From the NCBI RefSeq assembly GCF_020497125.1, contig NC_059081.1:18757105-18821104 (forward strand): DNA of 64,000 bases, written 5' to 3'. Of this stretch, positions 1-10,985 are shown in pieces; within the stretch, counting starts at the first letter, position 1, and the number at the start of each line of letters is the position of its first letter. The notes under the pieces are model-generated. The model had not been told where the DNA came from and searched no databases. It saw nothing but the letters and a program-made list of their open reading frames with translations. A program made the position numbers and the translations under genes. This DNA comes from Mauremys mutica. Lineage: Eukaryota > Chordata > Testudines > Geoemydidae.

Positions 1-1221
1 GGCAGACTTGCTTGCTGGGATTATCACTGTATTGAACAGGGAATTGTGCAGTCTTAAAAACCCCGGTCAGGAGGATGTGAGACATGAGACTCCACCCGGT
101 GACACCTGGGAGCTGGAAACCTTTAAGTGGGTGACCTCAAGGGACCCCAGGGGTAATATAGGAGTAGTTACCCTGAAATTGTGCTGCAGAATAGTAAGCA
201 TCGTGTCATCTAACACTGCTCAGAGTAGATGATATGGTGCTTAAAATTCCAGCGGCAGGTCTACCCTTGGGCTCTAGTAATTGCTGCCACTAGTGGAGCT
301 GAATGGTGTTAGTAACAGTGGAAATTTTTGCAAGTTTCCTTAGTGTAGACGAGTTCTTACTCTTTAGATTGTAGCATGTCTCTTTGGAAGGAAAACAAAG
401 ACACTGGACACATGCTCAGTTTCAGTGAAAAAAGTTATTGCTCCTTAATGTTTTTATATGTAAGTAAATTGCTGAAGCGAAAACTCTTTATAAGTATTGC
501 TTATTCCTTCCGAGTGGGTACATTATATTTTCTTAGGAATTTGAGTACTTCTGGAGATTGTACATGAAGGCTTTCAAGGCAGTTTCCAAGCTGGGATGGT
601 TCGTTTCTGGCAAAAGCCTCTTTTGTTTTATTGGGAGGTGACTACAAAATTCCTGCTACTGCTGAATCTGCAATTAGATTAGAATGATTTTCAGTCTTTT
701 TGGCCTTAGCTTGATTTGGGGAATGTCATGATACAGTCTGTGAAATGTAACAATCTGATCAATTATAAAGAAGAGTTCCTGGACCAAGGAGCATTCTTTC
801 TGTTTTCCAGTTAACCCACTTATTGAGTGAAAAGCCATTTTCTAGGATGATCGTTTTTGCTTAATTCATAGCACTTTTTTTTGGTAAATGTAGTTGTAGA
901 AAGTCTAAGTTCCAAACCCAATTTTTCACCAAATAGCTAGTTCATATTATTCAACCACCTGTGGGAAGAATTCTCTCTGGCCAAGTCATGTTTCCCTGTA
1001 GGGGAAAATCTGCAGGGGGGGAAGAGAGAGAAACACGGTGAGGTTCCTTTAAAGGCATTTTCCCCTCCCTGTCAATTCTTCTGAGGGAGTGGAGGACCTG
1101 AATTCTCACACTGTTGATAAAGCACTATATGAACCCCTCTTGTGTGGTTTGGAGGCATGAGTCCCGCTTCTGAAAACTTTCAGGACCCCCTCCCCCCTTA
1201 AGGGGATGGGTATTTTCCTCA
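1..1221. other. non-coding stretch, nothing recognised
   Basis: Mixed-composition DNA without a domain-bearing reading frame or repeat end that I recognise. Short frames of 74 and 63 codons near 8-232 and 376-567 have no known motif and are treated as chance. It ends at the target duplication of the hAT-like element that follows. Confidence 0.5.
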
Positions 1222-1229
1222 TGTGAAAG

Positions 1230-1936
1230 CAGGGCTGTCCCTACTAATTATAGTGCCCTATGCAGTCCGAGCACCTGCTCTCCCCACAACCCCTGAGGGT
1301 CTGGACTGCGCTCAAGGCTTGCGGGGCCGTGGAGGCAGGAGCTGTGGAGGGCCACTTTGGGGGTGGGGCACAGGCCCAGAGTGGTCTGGGGGTTTACTGG
1401 GGGGCCTGGTGCCAGCAGCAGGAAGTGGAATGACCTGGCCCTAGCTTGCTCCGCCTCCCCCCGCCCCAGCCGTATTGCTCAGGGGAGGGGCTTGAGGGAA
1501 AGGGTCTGCCCACCCCCCCCGCACTCACCGGCGGTGGGAAGCAGAGCGATACAGCGGGGAGCCAGCAGAGTGGAGCAGGCTGAGGCTGGGTTGCTCTGCT
1601 TCCCACCACCGCTGGTGAGTGCAGGGCCAGGCCCCCCTTGCTAATTCCCTGGGCCATGTCTGTTGTTGGGGGAGGGGGCTTGGGAGAAGGGGTGGAAAAT
1701 GGGGGCAGGGTGGGGGTGGGAAGAGGCAGGGCAGGGCAGGGGCGGAGGGAGTTGTCCTGGGCCCCGCACCCCCCCCTAGGAATGAACAGGGGGTGGGGAT
1801 GGGGTTGGCTGCCACCGTTGCCACATACGAAGCACATATGTAGGGCACATATGTAGGGCACCATTAAATGTGGTGCCCCAAATTTCGTGATGCCCTACGC
1901 AGCTGCGTATTCTGCATATGTCTAAGGATGGCCCTG
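1230..1936. mobile_element. hAT-type non-autonomous DNA transposon with 8-bp target duplication
   Basis: The element begins CAGGGCTGTCCCT and ends AGGATGGCCCTG, which are imperfect terminal inverted repeats. It is bounded by identical 8-bp direct repeats TGTGAAAG at 1222-1229 and 1937-1944, the duplication length typical of hAT transposases. The interior is GC-rich and carries an inverted pair around 1520-1546 and 1591-1620 and a short tandem of CACATATGTAGGG near 1830-1858. Open frames inside (for example 156 codons on the minus strand) are low-complexity Pro/Gly/Cys-rich and encode no transposase motif. It would have been mobilised in trans. Confidence 0.85.
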
Positions 1937-1944
1937 TGTGAAAG

Positions 1945-3727
1945 GGACTGTGGAGGAAAGTTAATATAGCTTTAGCTTTGCTGTGGAATCCCCACAAGTT
2001 GCCAGAGGGGACAATGTATGTTTTACAGTTCCACCTTTGGGCTCCTACCCATGCTGGTATCCTTAGACCCTCAGATGAGCAAACATGTGTCTAGATTTGG
2101 AGAGGGTAGAAACACTGCCACAGAGATAGCTCATGCACCCCTTTCCTTGCAGCATGGGCAGATCTATGTGTGAAGAGTCACTACTGCCTTTGGTTCTATG
2201 GTGCATGATCTGGTGTGGTGTTTGTGCATTATTATTATTAGTTGAGTATCAACAGGGTACGTAGTCCTTTGAGTTCCAGAGTGTAAAAGTTTTGGCTGGT
2301 ATATCCTGATTAATAACTGTATTAACACCCCCAAAATGTTGAAAATGTTTTTTGTTTGTTTTTTAATAAAATATAAAAAAATTAAATGCCGATTTCCTAT
2401 GATTGAAAAATCTTGCAAGTATATAACTAAACCAGTGTATTACACAAGCTTCTCCAGCATTAGATATCTAAGACCCAGATCATCAACAGTATTTAGGTTC
2501 TTAACATCACTGATTTCAGTGGGAGTTAAATGATGATTTAACCTTTGATTATCTGGTCTAAGTGTTTATTAGTCGGACTTTAAAACTCTGGAGGAAATAC
2601 GTGCAGTGAACACTTTCATTTTTCCTTTTGTGGATTCCTGAATATCCTGACTGTGTTGAATTTGTAGCTGCTATTATTCATTGCAGAGAAGTCTCTAGAT
2701 GCTGTTGAATACAATTCAAGCCAGTGAGGATTTTCAGAATTATTTATGTCTGTACCAATAAATGTTTACTATTTATCATTTCAGTGGATGGAAGCTCTTT
2801 ACCTCCAGATAGATTGCGGCTTGAAAGAGCCCAGTAGTGCAAACCTTACACACAGAGTAGCACTTCAGTGAGTAGTCTCACTGAGATCAGCTAGTGAATA
2901 AGTGCTACTCAGTGGAAGCCTTACACGATCTGGCCATAAGTAATTAGAACATTTATTACATCACACCTTTGTGCTTCAGTAATTAGAACCACCCATTTCC
3001 TGTGAGTATTACATTATTTCATGGTTTGCTGTTAAGAATTGTTGCACCTCAATAACCTGAGGCTGTTTGGCATGTGCAGTCTTGGGGATTTGTAAGTAAA
3101 GGTTCAGTTTAACAGCATACAGATTGAGCATGTCACTCAGCTGCCAGATGTCTTACTTTCATCTGTTTATAAGGAGTACCTGCTTCATCTTAAATTTCTG
3201 TTTCCACTGGATAATCGATTTATTCTCTGTCAAATAGATAATAGGAAATAGATCTATCAAATGGATATTTGCCATTCTGAAATGCGTGTAAATGCAACAA
3301 GGTTAATGAACCACCATACTTATTTCTTAAGGACAGTTTTAAAGTCAAACAGTAACTTGAAGTCCAAGGGAGAGGTGCCATTCCTTTTATTATATTCTTA
3401 CACTTGATTTCTTTTGGCAGGTTAAGACCGCAACTTTACATGAAATGGAAGACTGTCTGGGATTTTGTGAATTCTGATTTCCCAGTTATTTCATATCTAA
3501 TCAATCATTGGTGGAGGGAAGTAGGCTTTTGTAGATGTCTCAGTATTCTTTTGTTAAAAAGACAGTTCTTTAAATAGTGTTTTTACTTATGCTCAACTTT
3601 GTCAGATTTCAGGGGCATAACTTTCCCCTCAGAAAGTCTATATGACCAGTTCTATTATTGGCTTAGATTAAATAGAGCCATATAACCCATGTCGATAAAG
3701 GCCAGCTCCTGCTCAACATTAAGGCCC
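1945..3727. other. mostly unique non-coding DNA with a palindromic MITE-like remnant
   Basis: AT-rich DNA with no coding signal. Around 2460-2555 a loosely palindromic piece (CCCAGATCATCAA on one side, GATTATCTGGTCT on the other, with GATTTCAGTGGGAGTTA between) resembles old turtle hAT-like MITEs. Copies of TAATTA near 2940-2990 would suit homeodomain binding, but this alone does not support an enhancer call. Confidence 0.4.
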
Positions 3728-3794
3728 TTTGGGTATGTCTACACTGCAGCTGGGAGTGAGTCTCCCAGCCCAGGTAGACAGACTTACACTGGCA
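3728..3794 (+). mobile_element. MITE, left half (continued at 5752-5953)
   Basis: Begins GGGTATGTCTACACTGCAGC, the terminal repeat of a common turtle MITE, and continues through a CTGGGAGTGAG / CTCCCAG segment to a GTAGACAGACTTACACTGGCA segment. It then stops abruptly. The matching right half, ending with the complementary terminal repeat, appears about 2 kb downstream, so this looks like one element opened by a later insertion. Confidence 0.65.
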
Positions 3795-5747
3795 GGTGTA
3801 GCCATGTAGTAATTATAACAGTAATCATAAGAAAAGGGGTAAGGAGTTGGTAGCAGAAATGCAAGAGACCTTTAGGCTTTGACCTATAAGAATAGCTTAA
3901 GCAGTGTGCATAAGTATAGGGCCTTATAGTCTGGCTAGGAATAGTGCTCAAAAAGTTAGCATAAGTAAGTAAATTAACAGTGACCTTAAGTCACAAGATG
4001 GCATAAGACTCTGTTTGTTGTTTTGTAATAGTACCAAGTGGTGAAAGAAGGCAGTTTGTACCAGTTTTAGAGAGAACATTAGCAGATACTTAACCAGAGG
4101 TAATCATAGTAATTCAATTGATGTACTGTATACATTAATGAGCTTTGCTTAATTAATTTACTAACCTGTAGAATCAGGGCACCCCAAAATGATGAGGGTG
4201 AGGAAATTAAGATATGGTAAAGGAAAGAAAAGCTATGTATACATATGCATGAGGACTATCGAGCTCTATAAAACATCTGGTCTCAGGTACAGCCATTGGA
4301 GTTTTTCGTTGGGATGCAAGAGTCAGACCAGGATCTGGCTCAACCTTTAGCGGTCTCCCCAAGGATAGAGTGAGTATAGACCTGTTATGGTGCTGGCCAG
4401 CCTTGGAGTTGTACTACATCGCCATAGGGAATGAGTTATGTGGGCCTGTGGTGCCCATGCTCCAGCAATACTCAAGAATGTGGGCCCGGCTCCACCAATG
4501 TAGGGCTGCTGCAGGCCTCTCCCCCAGCACCAGCGCTCCGTGGAGCTCATTGCTGCCGGTGGGGAGAGTTCTCTGGCCCCAGTCCCGGGGCAGCCTGCCT
4601 GCACCCCAAACTCCTCATCCCTGGCCCCAACCCAGAGCCTGCACCCCCAGCCAGAGCTCGCACCCCCCGCATTGCAACCCTGTGCCCCAGCCCTGAGCCC
4701 CCCTCCTGTACCCTGAACTCCTCATCCCCAGCCCCACCCCAGAGCCCTCAACCCCTGCCAGAGCCCTCATCCCCCCCGCAACTGTCTGCCCTACCCCGAG
4801 CCCCCTCCCACACTCCAAACCCGTCAGCCCCACCCCGATTAATTTTGTTATGTGCACCAATATTGAGGCGATTTGTCACACATCACCTCCATACTGGTGC
4901 ACATAACAAGATTCATTCCGCACATGAGTGGGGAAAAATTAGAGGGAACACTGCTGTATACTGTCTGAGTGCCTGAGGGAAAAAACATGCAACTTAAATT
5001 CAGCGGTCAGTTTGGGGTATGATCATATTTGGCACAATACTTGATTATTTCATACTCTTTAAAGTAAAGTATATAATTTGTTGTATAAGCTTACAACAAA
5101 ATATAATGTATTGAAGCAGGCGAGTACTGATTCTGAGTCTCCACTTTTAGATAGCCCTTGTAATCTTGTGGTGCAAAAGAAGGAGCTATATTTTGTTTTA
5201 ATTTTAGAAAGTATTTGCTTTTGAGGGTTATTGATCCAAGAGTGCTTGGTTGTTTCCATATTCAAAAGAGCTGTGTCATTATCATGTATAGACAGGAAGA
5301 ATGTACTCAAACACAGTATGTCATATGTAAGTAGTAGTAATAGTTGATATTTCTTAGTTAAATACATTTTTCTTATGATAGTGATATTGTACAATATAGA
5401 GAGAATGTTAAACACTTACTGTTTCCAATCCATTATATTGGTTTACATGGCAGGTGTGGGGGGAGGGACTTGGACCCGTTATGAGCAACACCAAAAATTA
5501 TTAAAACCTGGCACCCATGTACCTTGCTTTACTTGTCTGGATTGGTTTACTTATTGGACTAATGATTTTAACAATAATTATTTTACAGTGACAGATGGCC
5601 TTCCCTGAGTGTGAGTGTTGTTGTCCTGGCTGTGCCCCCACAGGACTCCCAAAGCAGTAATTCTGATAATACTGGGCCTGATTTGAACCTACCAAATTTC
5701 AGAGTGTTCACTGGGGATTCTAAATCAATCACCTAATCAATAGATCA
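3795..5747 (+). mobile_element. LTR-like insertion splitting a MITE
   Basis: About 1.95 kb lies between the two halves of one MITE. A GGCA motif stands at both junctions (3791-3794 and 5748-5751) and could be a 4-bp target duplication. The first part (3797-4470) starts TGTAG and has a TATA-like CTCTATAAAACA near 4262-4273, which suggests an LTR promoter of an endogenous retrovirus or Gypsy-type element. No gag, pol or env frame is visible. The class is tentative; only the interruption itself is well supported. Confidence 0.45.
4480..4953 (-). mobile_element. hAT-like repeat fragment with degenerate CCCCAGCCC minisatellite
   Basis: The right end reads AAAAATTAGAGGGAACACTG, the inverse of the CAGTGTTCCCTCTAATTTTT terminus of a widespread sauropsid hAT-like family, next to the family segment around ATACTGGTGCACATAACAAG. 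The left two-thirds is a degenerate tandem of roughly 15-30 bp units (AGCCCTGAGCCCCC, CCTCATCCC). This gives long proline-rich open frames (181 codons plus, 81 minus) that are not genes. The opposite terminus is not seen, so the copy is truncated or rearranged. Confidence 0.6.
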
Positions 5748-5751
5748 GGCA

Positions 5752-5953
5752 ACACGGGGCTCGAGCTACCATATTCAAAATAGCAATGTGGACATTCTGG
5801 CTCAGGCTCTCAAGCTTAGGGGGTCTTGAGACCCAGAGTTGGAATGTAAATGTTGCTATTTTTAGTGTGCTAGCTTGAGCCCTGCTAGCACAAGTCTGTC
5901 TACCCTGTCTGGGAGGCTCACTCCCAACTGCAATGAAGACATGCCCTGTGTGC
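5752..5953 (+). mobile_element. MITE, right half (continuation of 3728-3794)
   Basis: Starts within the family interior (CGGGGCTCGAGCTACCAT), passes through ATAGCAATGTGGACATTCTGG, and ends with a CTGTCTGGGAGGCTCACTCCC segment and GAAGACATGCCCT. The reverse complement of this end matches 3728-3780. Together the halves make a canonical palindromic element of about 270 bp. Confidence 0.65.
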
Positions 5954-6830
5954 CTTTCCAGGCATGTAACGAACCTCCTGGCATGAGGAAGCCATTGGTT
6001 GGGGTAGAAATAGCATAGCTAGAAGAAGTGTAGCTATAGCATGCCATGTTCCAATGATCTTGTCTATATCATGGCCCCTGGTGGCTGTTGCAGCTGGTAA
6101 TAATTTAGAGCTGCTGTGAAGCTGCTCTAAATTATGCTTGGGTCAAAAATGGTCCCGTATTGCCCCGAGGATTGTGGGAGCACAAAGATGATGTAGAGCT
6201 GTCTTTGCTCTTTTCTTAGTACGGGGAAAAAAAGAACCTGGGCATGGGTCTCACCAAATATATTTGAAATTTTCATCCACGTTTATTTCTTCCATTCTTT
6301 TTGTTGCTAGCAATTCAATATTTATCATTTACAAGGATTGTTTTCAGTTTTCTAGATGGATGGGAAAACATCAGTCAAATCATGGGCAATTACCACCAAT
6401 CAGATCTTGAATTAAGATTAACATGGAATGATCCCGAAAAAAATATTTTTCAGTACTGTACCAATGGAAGGGAGCTACTATCAGGTGAACAAGTTCAACT
6501 CAACCGCTTATTAGTTTCTCTTCTTTCTCCTCACCAACCCAGAACTTTTCCCCTGATTGACTGAAAGAACAAAGTCTATATACCACTCCAAGATTTACAA
6601 TAGAACTGAAATCTTCTAGACTCCACTGTACTTATTTTAGGGGTTAGGCTGGCACTGGATTTCATGTGAGCATGGCCTTGAAGATCTCTATTTATTCCCT
6701 CTTTAGCCCCATATAATGCTATTTGCCAAACCTTTTAAAACACTTGTCTACTATTTGATGCTATTTTATACTATGCCTAGAAAGTGGAATTTAGAATTGC
6801 ATAAATAAGCTAAAAATCAGTGACTTTTTT
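5954..6830. other. non-coding stretch, nothing recognised
   Basis: An 87-codon frame at 6301-6564 has no recognisable domain and no splice context that would make it an exon. No repeat family was recognised. Confidence 0.4.
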
Positions 6831-8230
6831 CTGTTCCAGCTGCTCATCTGTCTTTAGATACACATGGAATAACCTGCCTCTTGCTACTGATCTCTTACCC
6901 CAGCCATATTGGAGCAATGCACATCCGCTTAAGGATCATCAAAGATGGTCAAAATAGAATTGCAGAACTAGTAAGTTGCTCCTAAAGTTTGTATAGAGAT
7001 CAGATGGAATGTGGGAATGTCTGTGAATCTGCTCAGAGAGCATAATTGCAGAGGCAATAGCAAGAATAGATGCCTATTCCACTAGACAAACAGTGGAGAA
7101 GGAGTCATGGATCCTTGATGTGCCTGATGACTTGGTGAACAGGGCACGTAGGTATGGTTATCAGTTCATCAGGGTGCTGTGGGATGAAGCTCAACATATG
7201 ACACTTTTTGCAAACTCTGTTCTATGAATTCCTTAGTCCTTGGTTCAGGATTCCTTTCTGGAAATTGAGCAGGCATATTGGCTGCCCTGCTCATGCCTCA
7301 TGACAGTAAGAGACCACTGTCCATGGCTGAGAAGGTATATGAAGGTAAATGATGGTTTCCCTAAACTGTTCTCTAAATCTGCTAAACCTAGATGATAAGA
7401 TCAAGCCGAAGCCCTTTCTACAGTAGCACTGCTTGCATTGCTACCACCAATGGAGCTACCTAAGCCAGTGGGAGATTTTCCCAGGCAGTATCTTGTTTGA
7501 GATTATTGACTTCAGAGGTAGTTTTGAGTGTGAAACAAATGCAGAATCAGATCTTATGGCTCCTATGAGGAAGAAATATTTATGAAACATTTTATTACAA
7601 CAAATGATAGTGCAGAACAGAAATCTCGAGAAAAGACCATCCAGTTATTATTGTCATAGCTGTAGTCCCTGGGAATTAAGAATGCAATGGTCTTGTTGGT
7701 CCGGCTGGATAACATGATAATGGTACTGGTGTACTAAAGACAATTCTGCCAACATGCAGTGGAAGTGTTATAGGATGCTGGTGAAAGGAAAATGTGTAAA
7801 GTGCAGCAAAATATAATGTATCTGCCACCTGTTCAACAATCATGACAGGGAAAGGATTCTACCTGCAGTGTAAAACAAAAGGAGCTTCATGGATGTGTTT
7901 CATGAGCTATTAACCTTTCCTGATTGGAGTCTTGCTGTGCAGAAAAAGAGGCAGGCATGCTGTTGTAAAGCTGGGTTTTGCTGCAGAAGACTATCATGAA
8001 TGTGATGCAGTACCAGGGGAAACTGTATGATACTTGTAGTGATAAATTTTTTTGTGGTCTGGGACTACTTCAGGTATTCTGTTATGAATGTGATGACAAG
8101 AGATAATAGGGCTTAGGAGTGGCTGTGGACTAATTATTTGATTTGGGATCTGACACTGTCTGGAAAGTGGAAGATCCTATAAGTCTTTTCCACCCAAAGA
8201 ACCCAAGCTCATAGAGATCATTTGGCTAGT
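6831..8230 (+). other. unassigned segment, possibly a decayed mobile element
   Basis: This stretch has more even base composition than its surroundings, with coding-like words but stops in every frame. A sequence ending AGAACTA|GTAAGT near 6966-6975 resembles a splice donor. I could not tie it to a family. It may be an old transposon or a processed-gene remnant. Confidence 0.25.
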
Positions 8231-10940
8231 TGTATCAGCCAGGTCTAATCACTGGATGCACTGTTTTTGTTCAGACTGGAAAGCCTTATGTTAAATTTTG
8301 CTCAGGTGTAAACTACATCCCATGCAATCCCACTGAAGTCCTGTGGCATTGCACAGAATATAGGTTGCTGAAGAATTTGCACCCTTGTCTTTGTCCCAGC
8401 TATATATCATATTTATAAAGGTGCCTGTTGTGTACAAAGCACCAGAAGTGGTATAATATTTAGATACCAACACATCTGCCAGTGTCCTCACAAATGTAAG
8501 AGTTTGTGTGTCTGTGTATAAGCATCATATATAACCTGATAAACATATTCACAATTTTACATCTAAAATGTAAACTCCTTCCTTACAAATTCTTGAAGAA
8601 AACTGGCAGACGCCTCACAAAATTTAGATATTAGGTCAGTTTGTCCATCCCCTCTATTCCCTATAACATATTTGTCTTTGCTGAGGTCACAATCAATGCC
8701 ATTCCGTGAATCGGATAAGACATGGTACCTGTGAAGCAAACTGCCACCCTCTCCCACTTCCCTAGATCACAAGCTTGTCATGAGCATGACATGCAGGAGC
8801 ATCAGCAGCCTGGGTAGTGACAGACCCAAAGCCTTTCCTAAAGATAGCCATCTTGTGCTGTAGCAGGCAGCACTATTACTAAGTGATCAAGGCAGCAGTT
8901 CACATCCTAACACCATACTTGTCATTCCGTAATGCTCACCTTCTTATTTCCTCCTGCTCCGCAGTAATTTATGCTCAGTCTCACATGCACACACAATAAA
9001 GACAAACAACTTAGACAAACAGTGGTTTTCCTGATTCATAGATTTAATGTCTTAATGGCCTTTCTGTACACATTGTCAAACCTATTTTTAAAAGAGACTT
9101 TGTAATCCTAAACCCTACATGTGCTGGAGCACATAGTTCCTCTCACTACATTCTTCATTTTTCTAAAGACTACAGCACCTTGTAAGATGTATTTACAAAG
9201 CAAATCATTATACTTGTTTTTGCACCAAGAAACAAATGAACCTATTTTAGGCAAAGGCTCAGTGCTTCCTGAGGAGATAGCCAACCGGTGGCAGCGCTCT
9301 CTGAACTTATTAGTCTGTGTTGAAGTGTTGCAGGATCAGTTATAATTAACTGTCATTGTGTCATTTTTTTCTCCCAAACACTCAGATTTAAAAAAGACTA
9401 GCTGCAAGTATGATTAAAATATTTCTATTCGTTTCCTACTTACAGAGCTTTCAAGCTTTTCTCCCCCAAGTCCCCTATGCATTTGTTCCCTGTACGCATA
9501 TATAAACAAGAGTATTTCAAAGAATAGCAAAATCGTAAATTGCATAGTGTGTGAGATGACTAAGACAAAAATTCAATATTAAATAAATGCTTCCTTATCA
9601 AACCCTTCAGTTTGTGCATTCCGGGTGTAATAGCCTATGGATACCAATTGTTGATTTATTAGTTTGTATTTCTTCAAGACACTTATTGCAGACTCTAGAT
9701 GTGTGTTCAAAAAATAATTAAAGGGAAAAATATGAATTAATCAATGAGCCAATGTTTCCAAATGAACTAATGTCAACTAAAACTAACCTAGAACTCTCCA
9801 CAATTCAGGCTTCTCCTGGTTTGAAGTGAGAATAGACTTGTCTTGCAACATTGCTTTGGAGGTCAACAGAACCCAAGTTCGTCAATCAAAAGCGTGGGAA
9901 ATGAATTCCAGAATTGCTGAGAATACTGTGTACAAAAATAAAAATTTGGAAGATCCTTTGTAGTATACATAAAACATGGGCTGTGAGCTTTGCCCCAGGT
10001 GAGAGTTTGCCATCTTTGTAGAGTCTGGCACAAACGAATCTAGCATGGAAGCAGTCAATGGCTGCTTTTTATAAAAGGCATGCAGGACTAGGCCCATAAA
10101 CGTAAATTATGTTCTTTTATGACCGCAAATAATCCTCTGCATTAACCAGTTGTGTGTTGGATTATATCCAGAGTGGTAATTATGCATGTAAAGGATTTAA
10201 TTTTTTTTCTTCCCCCAGAGTAAAAGTTAATTTGCACTTTGATAACTTTATAATGTACAAAGTTCTAAAAGGGACACTTCCTGCTGTAGGATCTTGCCTT
10301 TTTGCAGGTTTCCTATTATGAAGAAAAAGCAGACCCACCCCACCTCAAACATTTTAGTTCTTAGCACCTCCCCACCCAAAAAGAGAAATTGGCTGAGGTC
10401 AGTAACTTTCAGAGTAAACAGTTTGTTTACTTACATGTCCGCTATCCAAAAGGCTCTTTTGACCAATCCAATTTTTCCAATACCCTAGATGTAATGGACA
10501 ACAATTGTTACCCAATGTGGTATGTGCAGAACCACTGTTAATATTTTAGCTACATATCCTGTCTCTTTCCTACCTCTTAAGGAGCTCACTACCCAAGTGT
10601 ATGTTGAAGTCAGCACTGCTACCAAATTATGGTTGGTGTCTTGATAAATCCCTCCATTACGTAAGATAATAGATTTCTGCCCCCCAAATAAGAATATTAT
10701 TAAACTGAATATTTGTTAATCCCTGTTAAATCTGCCAGAGAGATATGACCCCTTGTAAAGCATGGATGAATGACTTCATCTCTTTCTTCTATCCCCCCTC
10801 TAATTATAAATAATGGCACTCATAGAGTCCCCTGTGAATCCACAGAACTGATACTGCAAAGGAGATGCAAGCTCCCGGTGCTGCACTTTGTTCATTAGCA
10901 TTGATTTCTGAAGGGCCATCTCTAGGGGTGACAGGGTAGC
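8231..10940. other. non-coding DNA with one old MITE-like piece
   Basis: Around 8250-8375 a weak palindromic segment (GGTGTAAACTACATC, CCCACTGAAGTCCTGTGG) fits the old palindromic hAT-like MITE families seen elsewhere here. The rest is AT-rich and unremarkable; frames of 60-75 codons lack any motif. Confidence 0.4.
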
Positions 10941-10943
10941 TTC

Positions 10944-10985
10944 TTTCTTTCCTTTCCTTTCCTTTTTTCTTTTCTTTTCTTTCAA
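10944..10985. repeat. pyrimidine simple repeat (CTTTC/CCTTTT)n
   Basis: An uninterrupted pyrimidine run of TTTCTTTCC and TTTTC units in otherwise ordinary DNA. The neighbouring 66-codon minus-strand frame, rich in Lys and Glu, is a by-product of this run. Confidence 0.9.

Noticed and set aside
1394..1864. 156-codon minus-strand frame
   Set aside because: Lies wholly inside the hAT element in GC-rich DNA with several other overlapping frames.
4431..4976. 181-codon proline-rich open frame
   Set aside because: It comes from a C-rich degenerate tandem inside a transposon fragment; overlapping frames are open on both strands and there is no domain.
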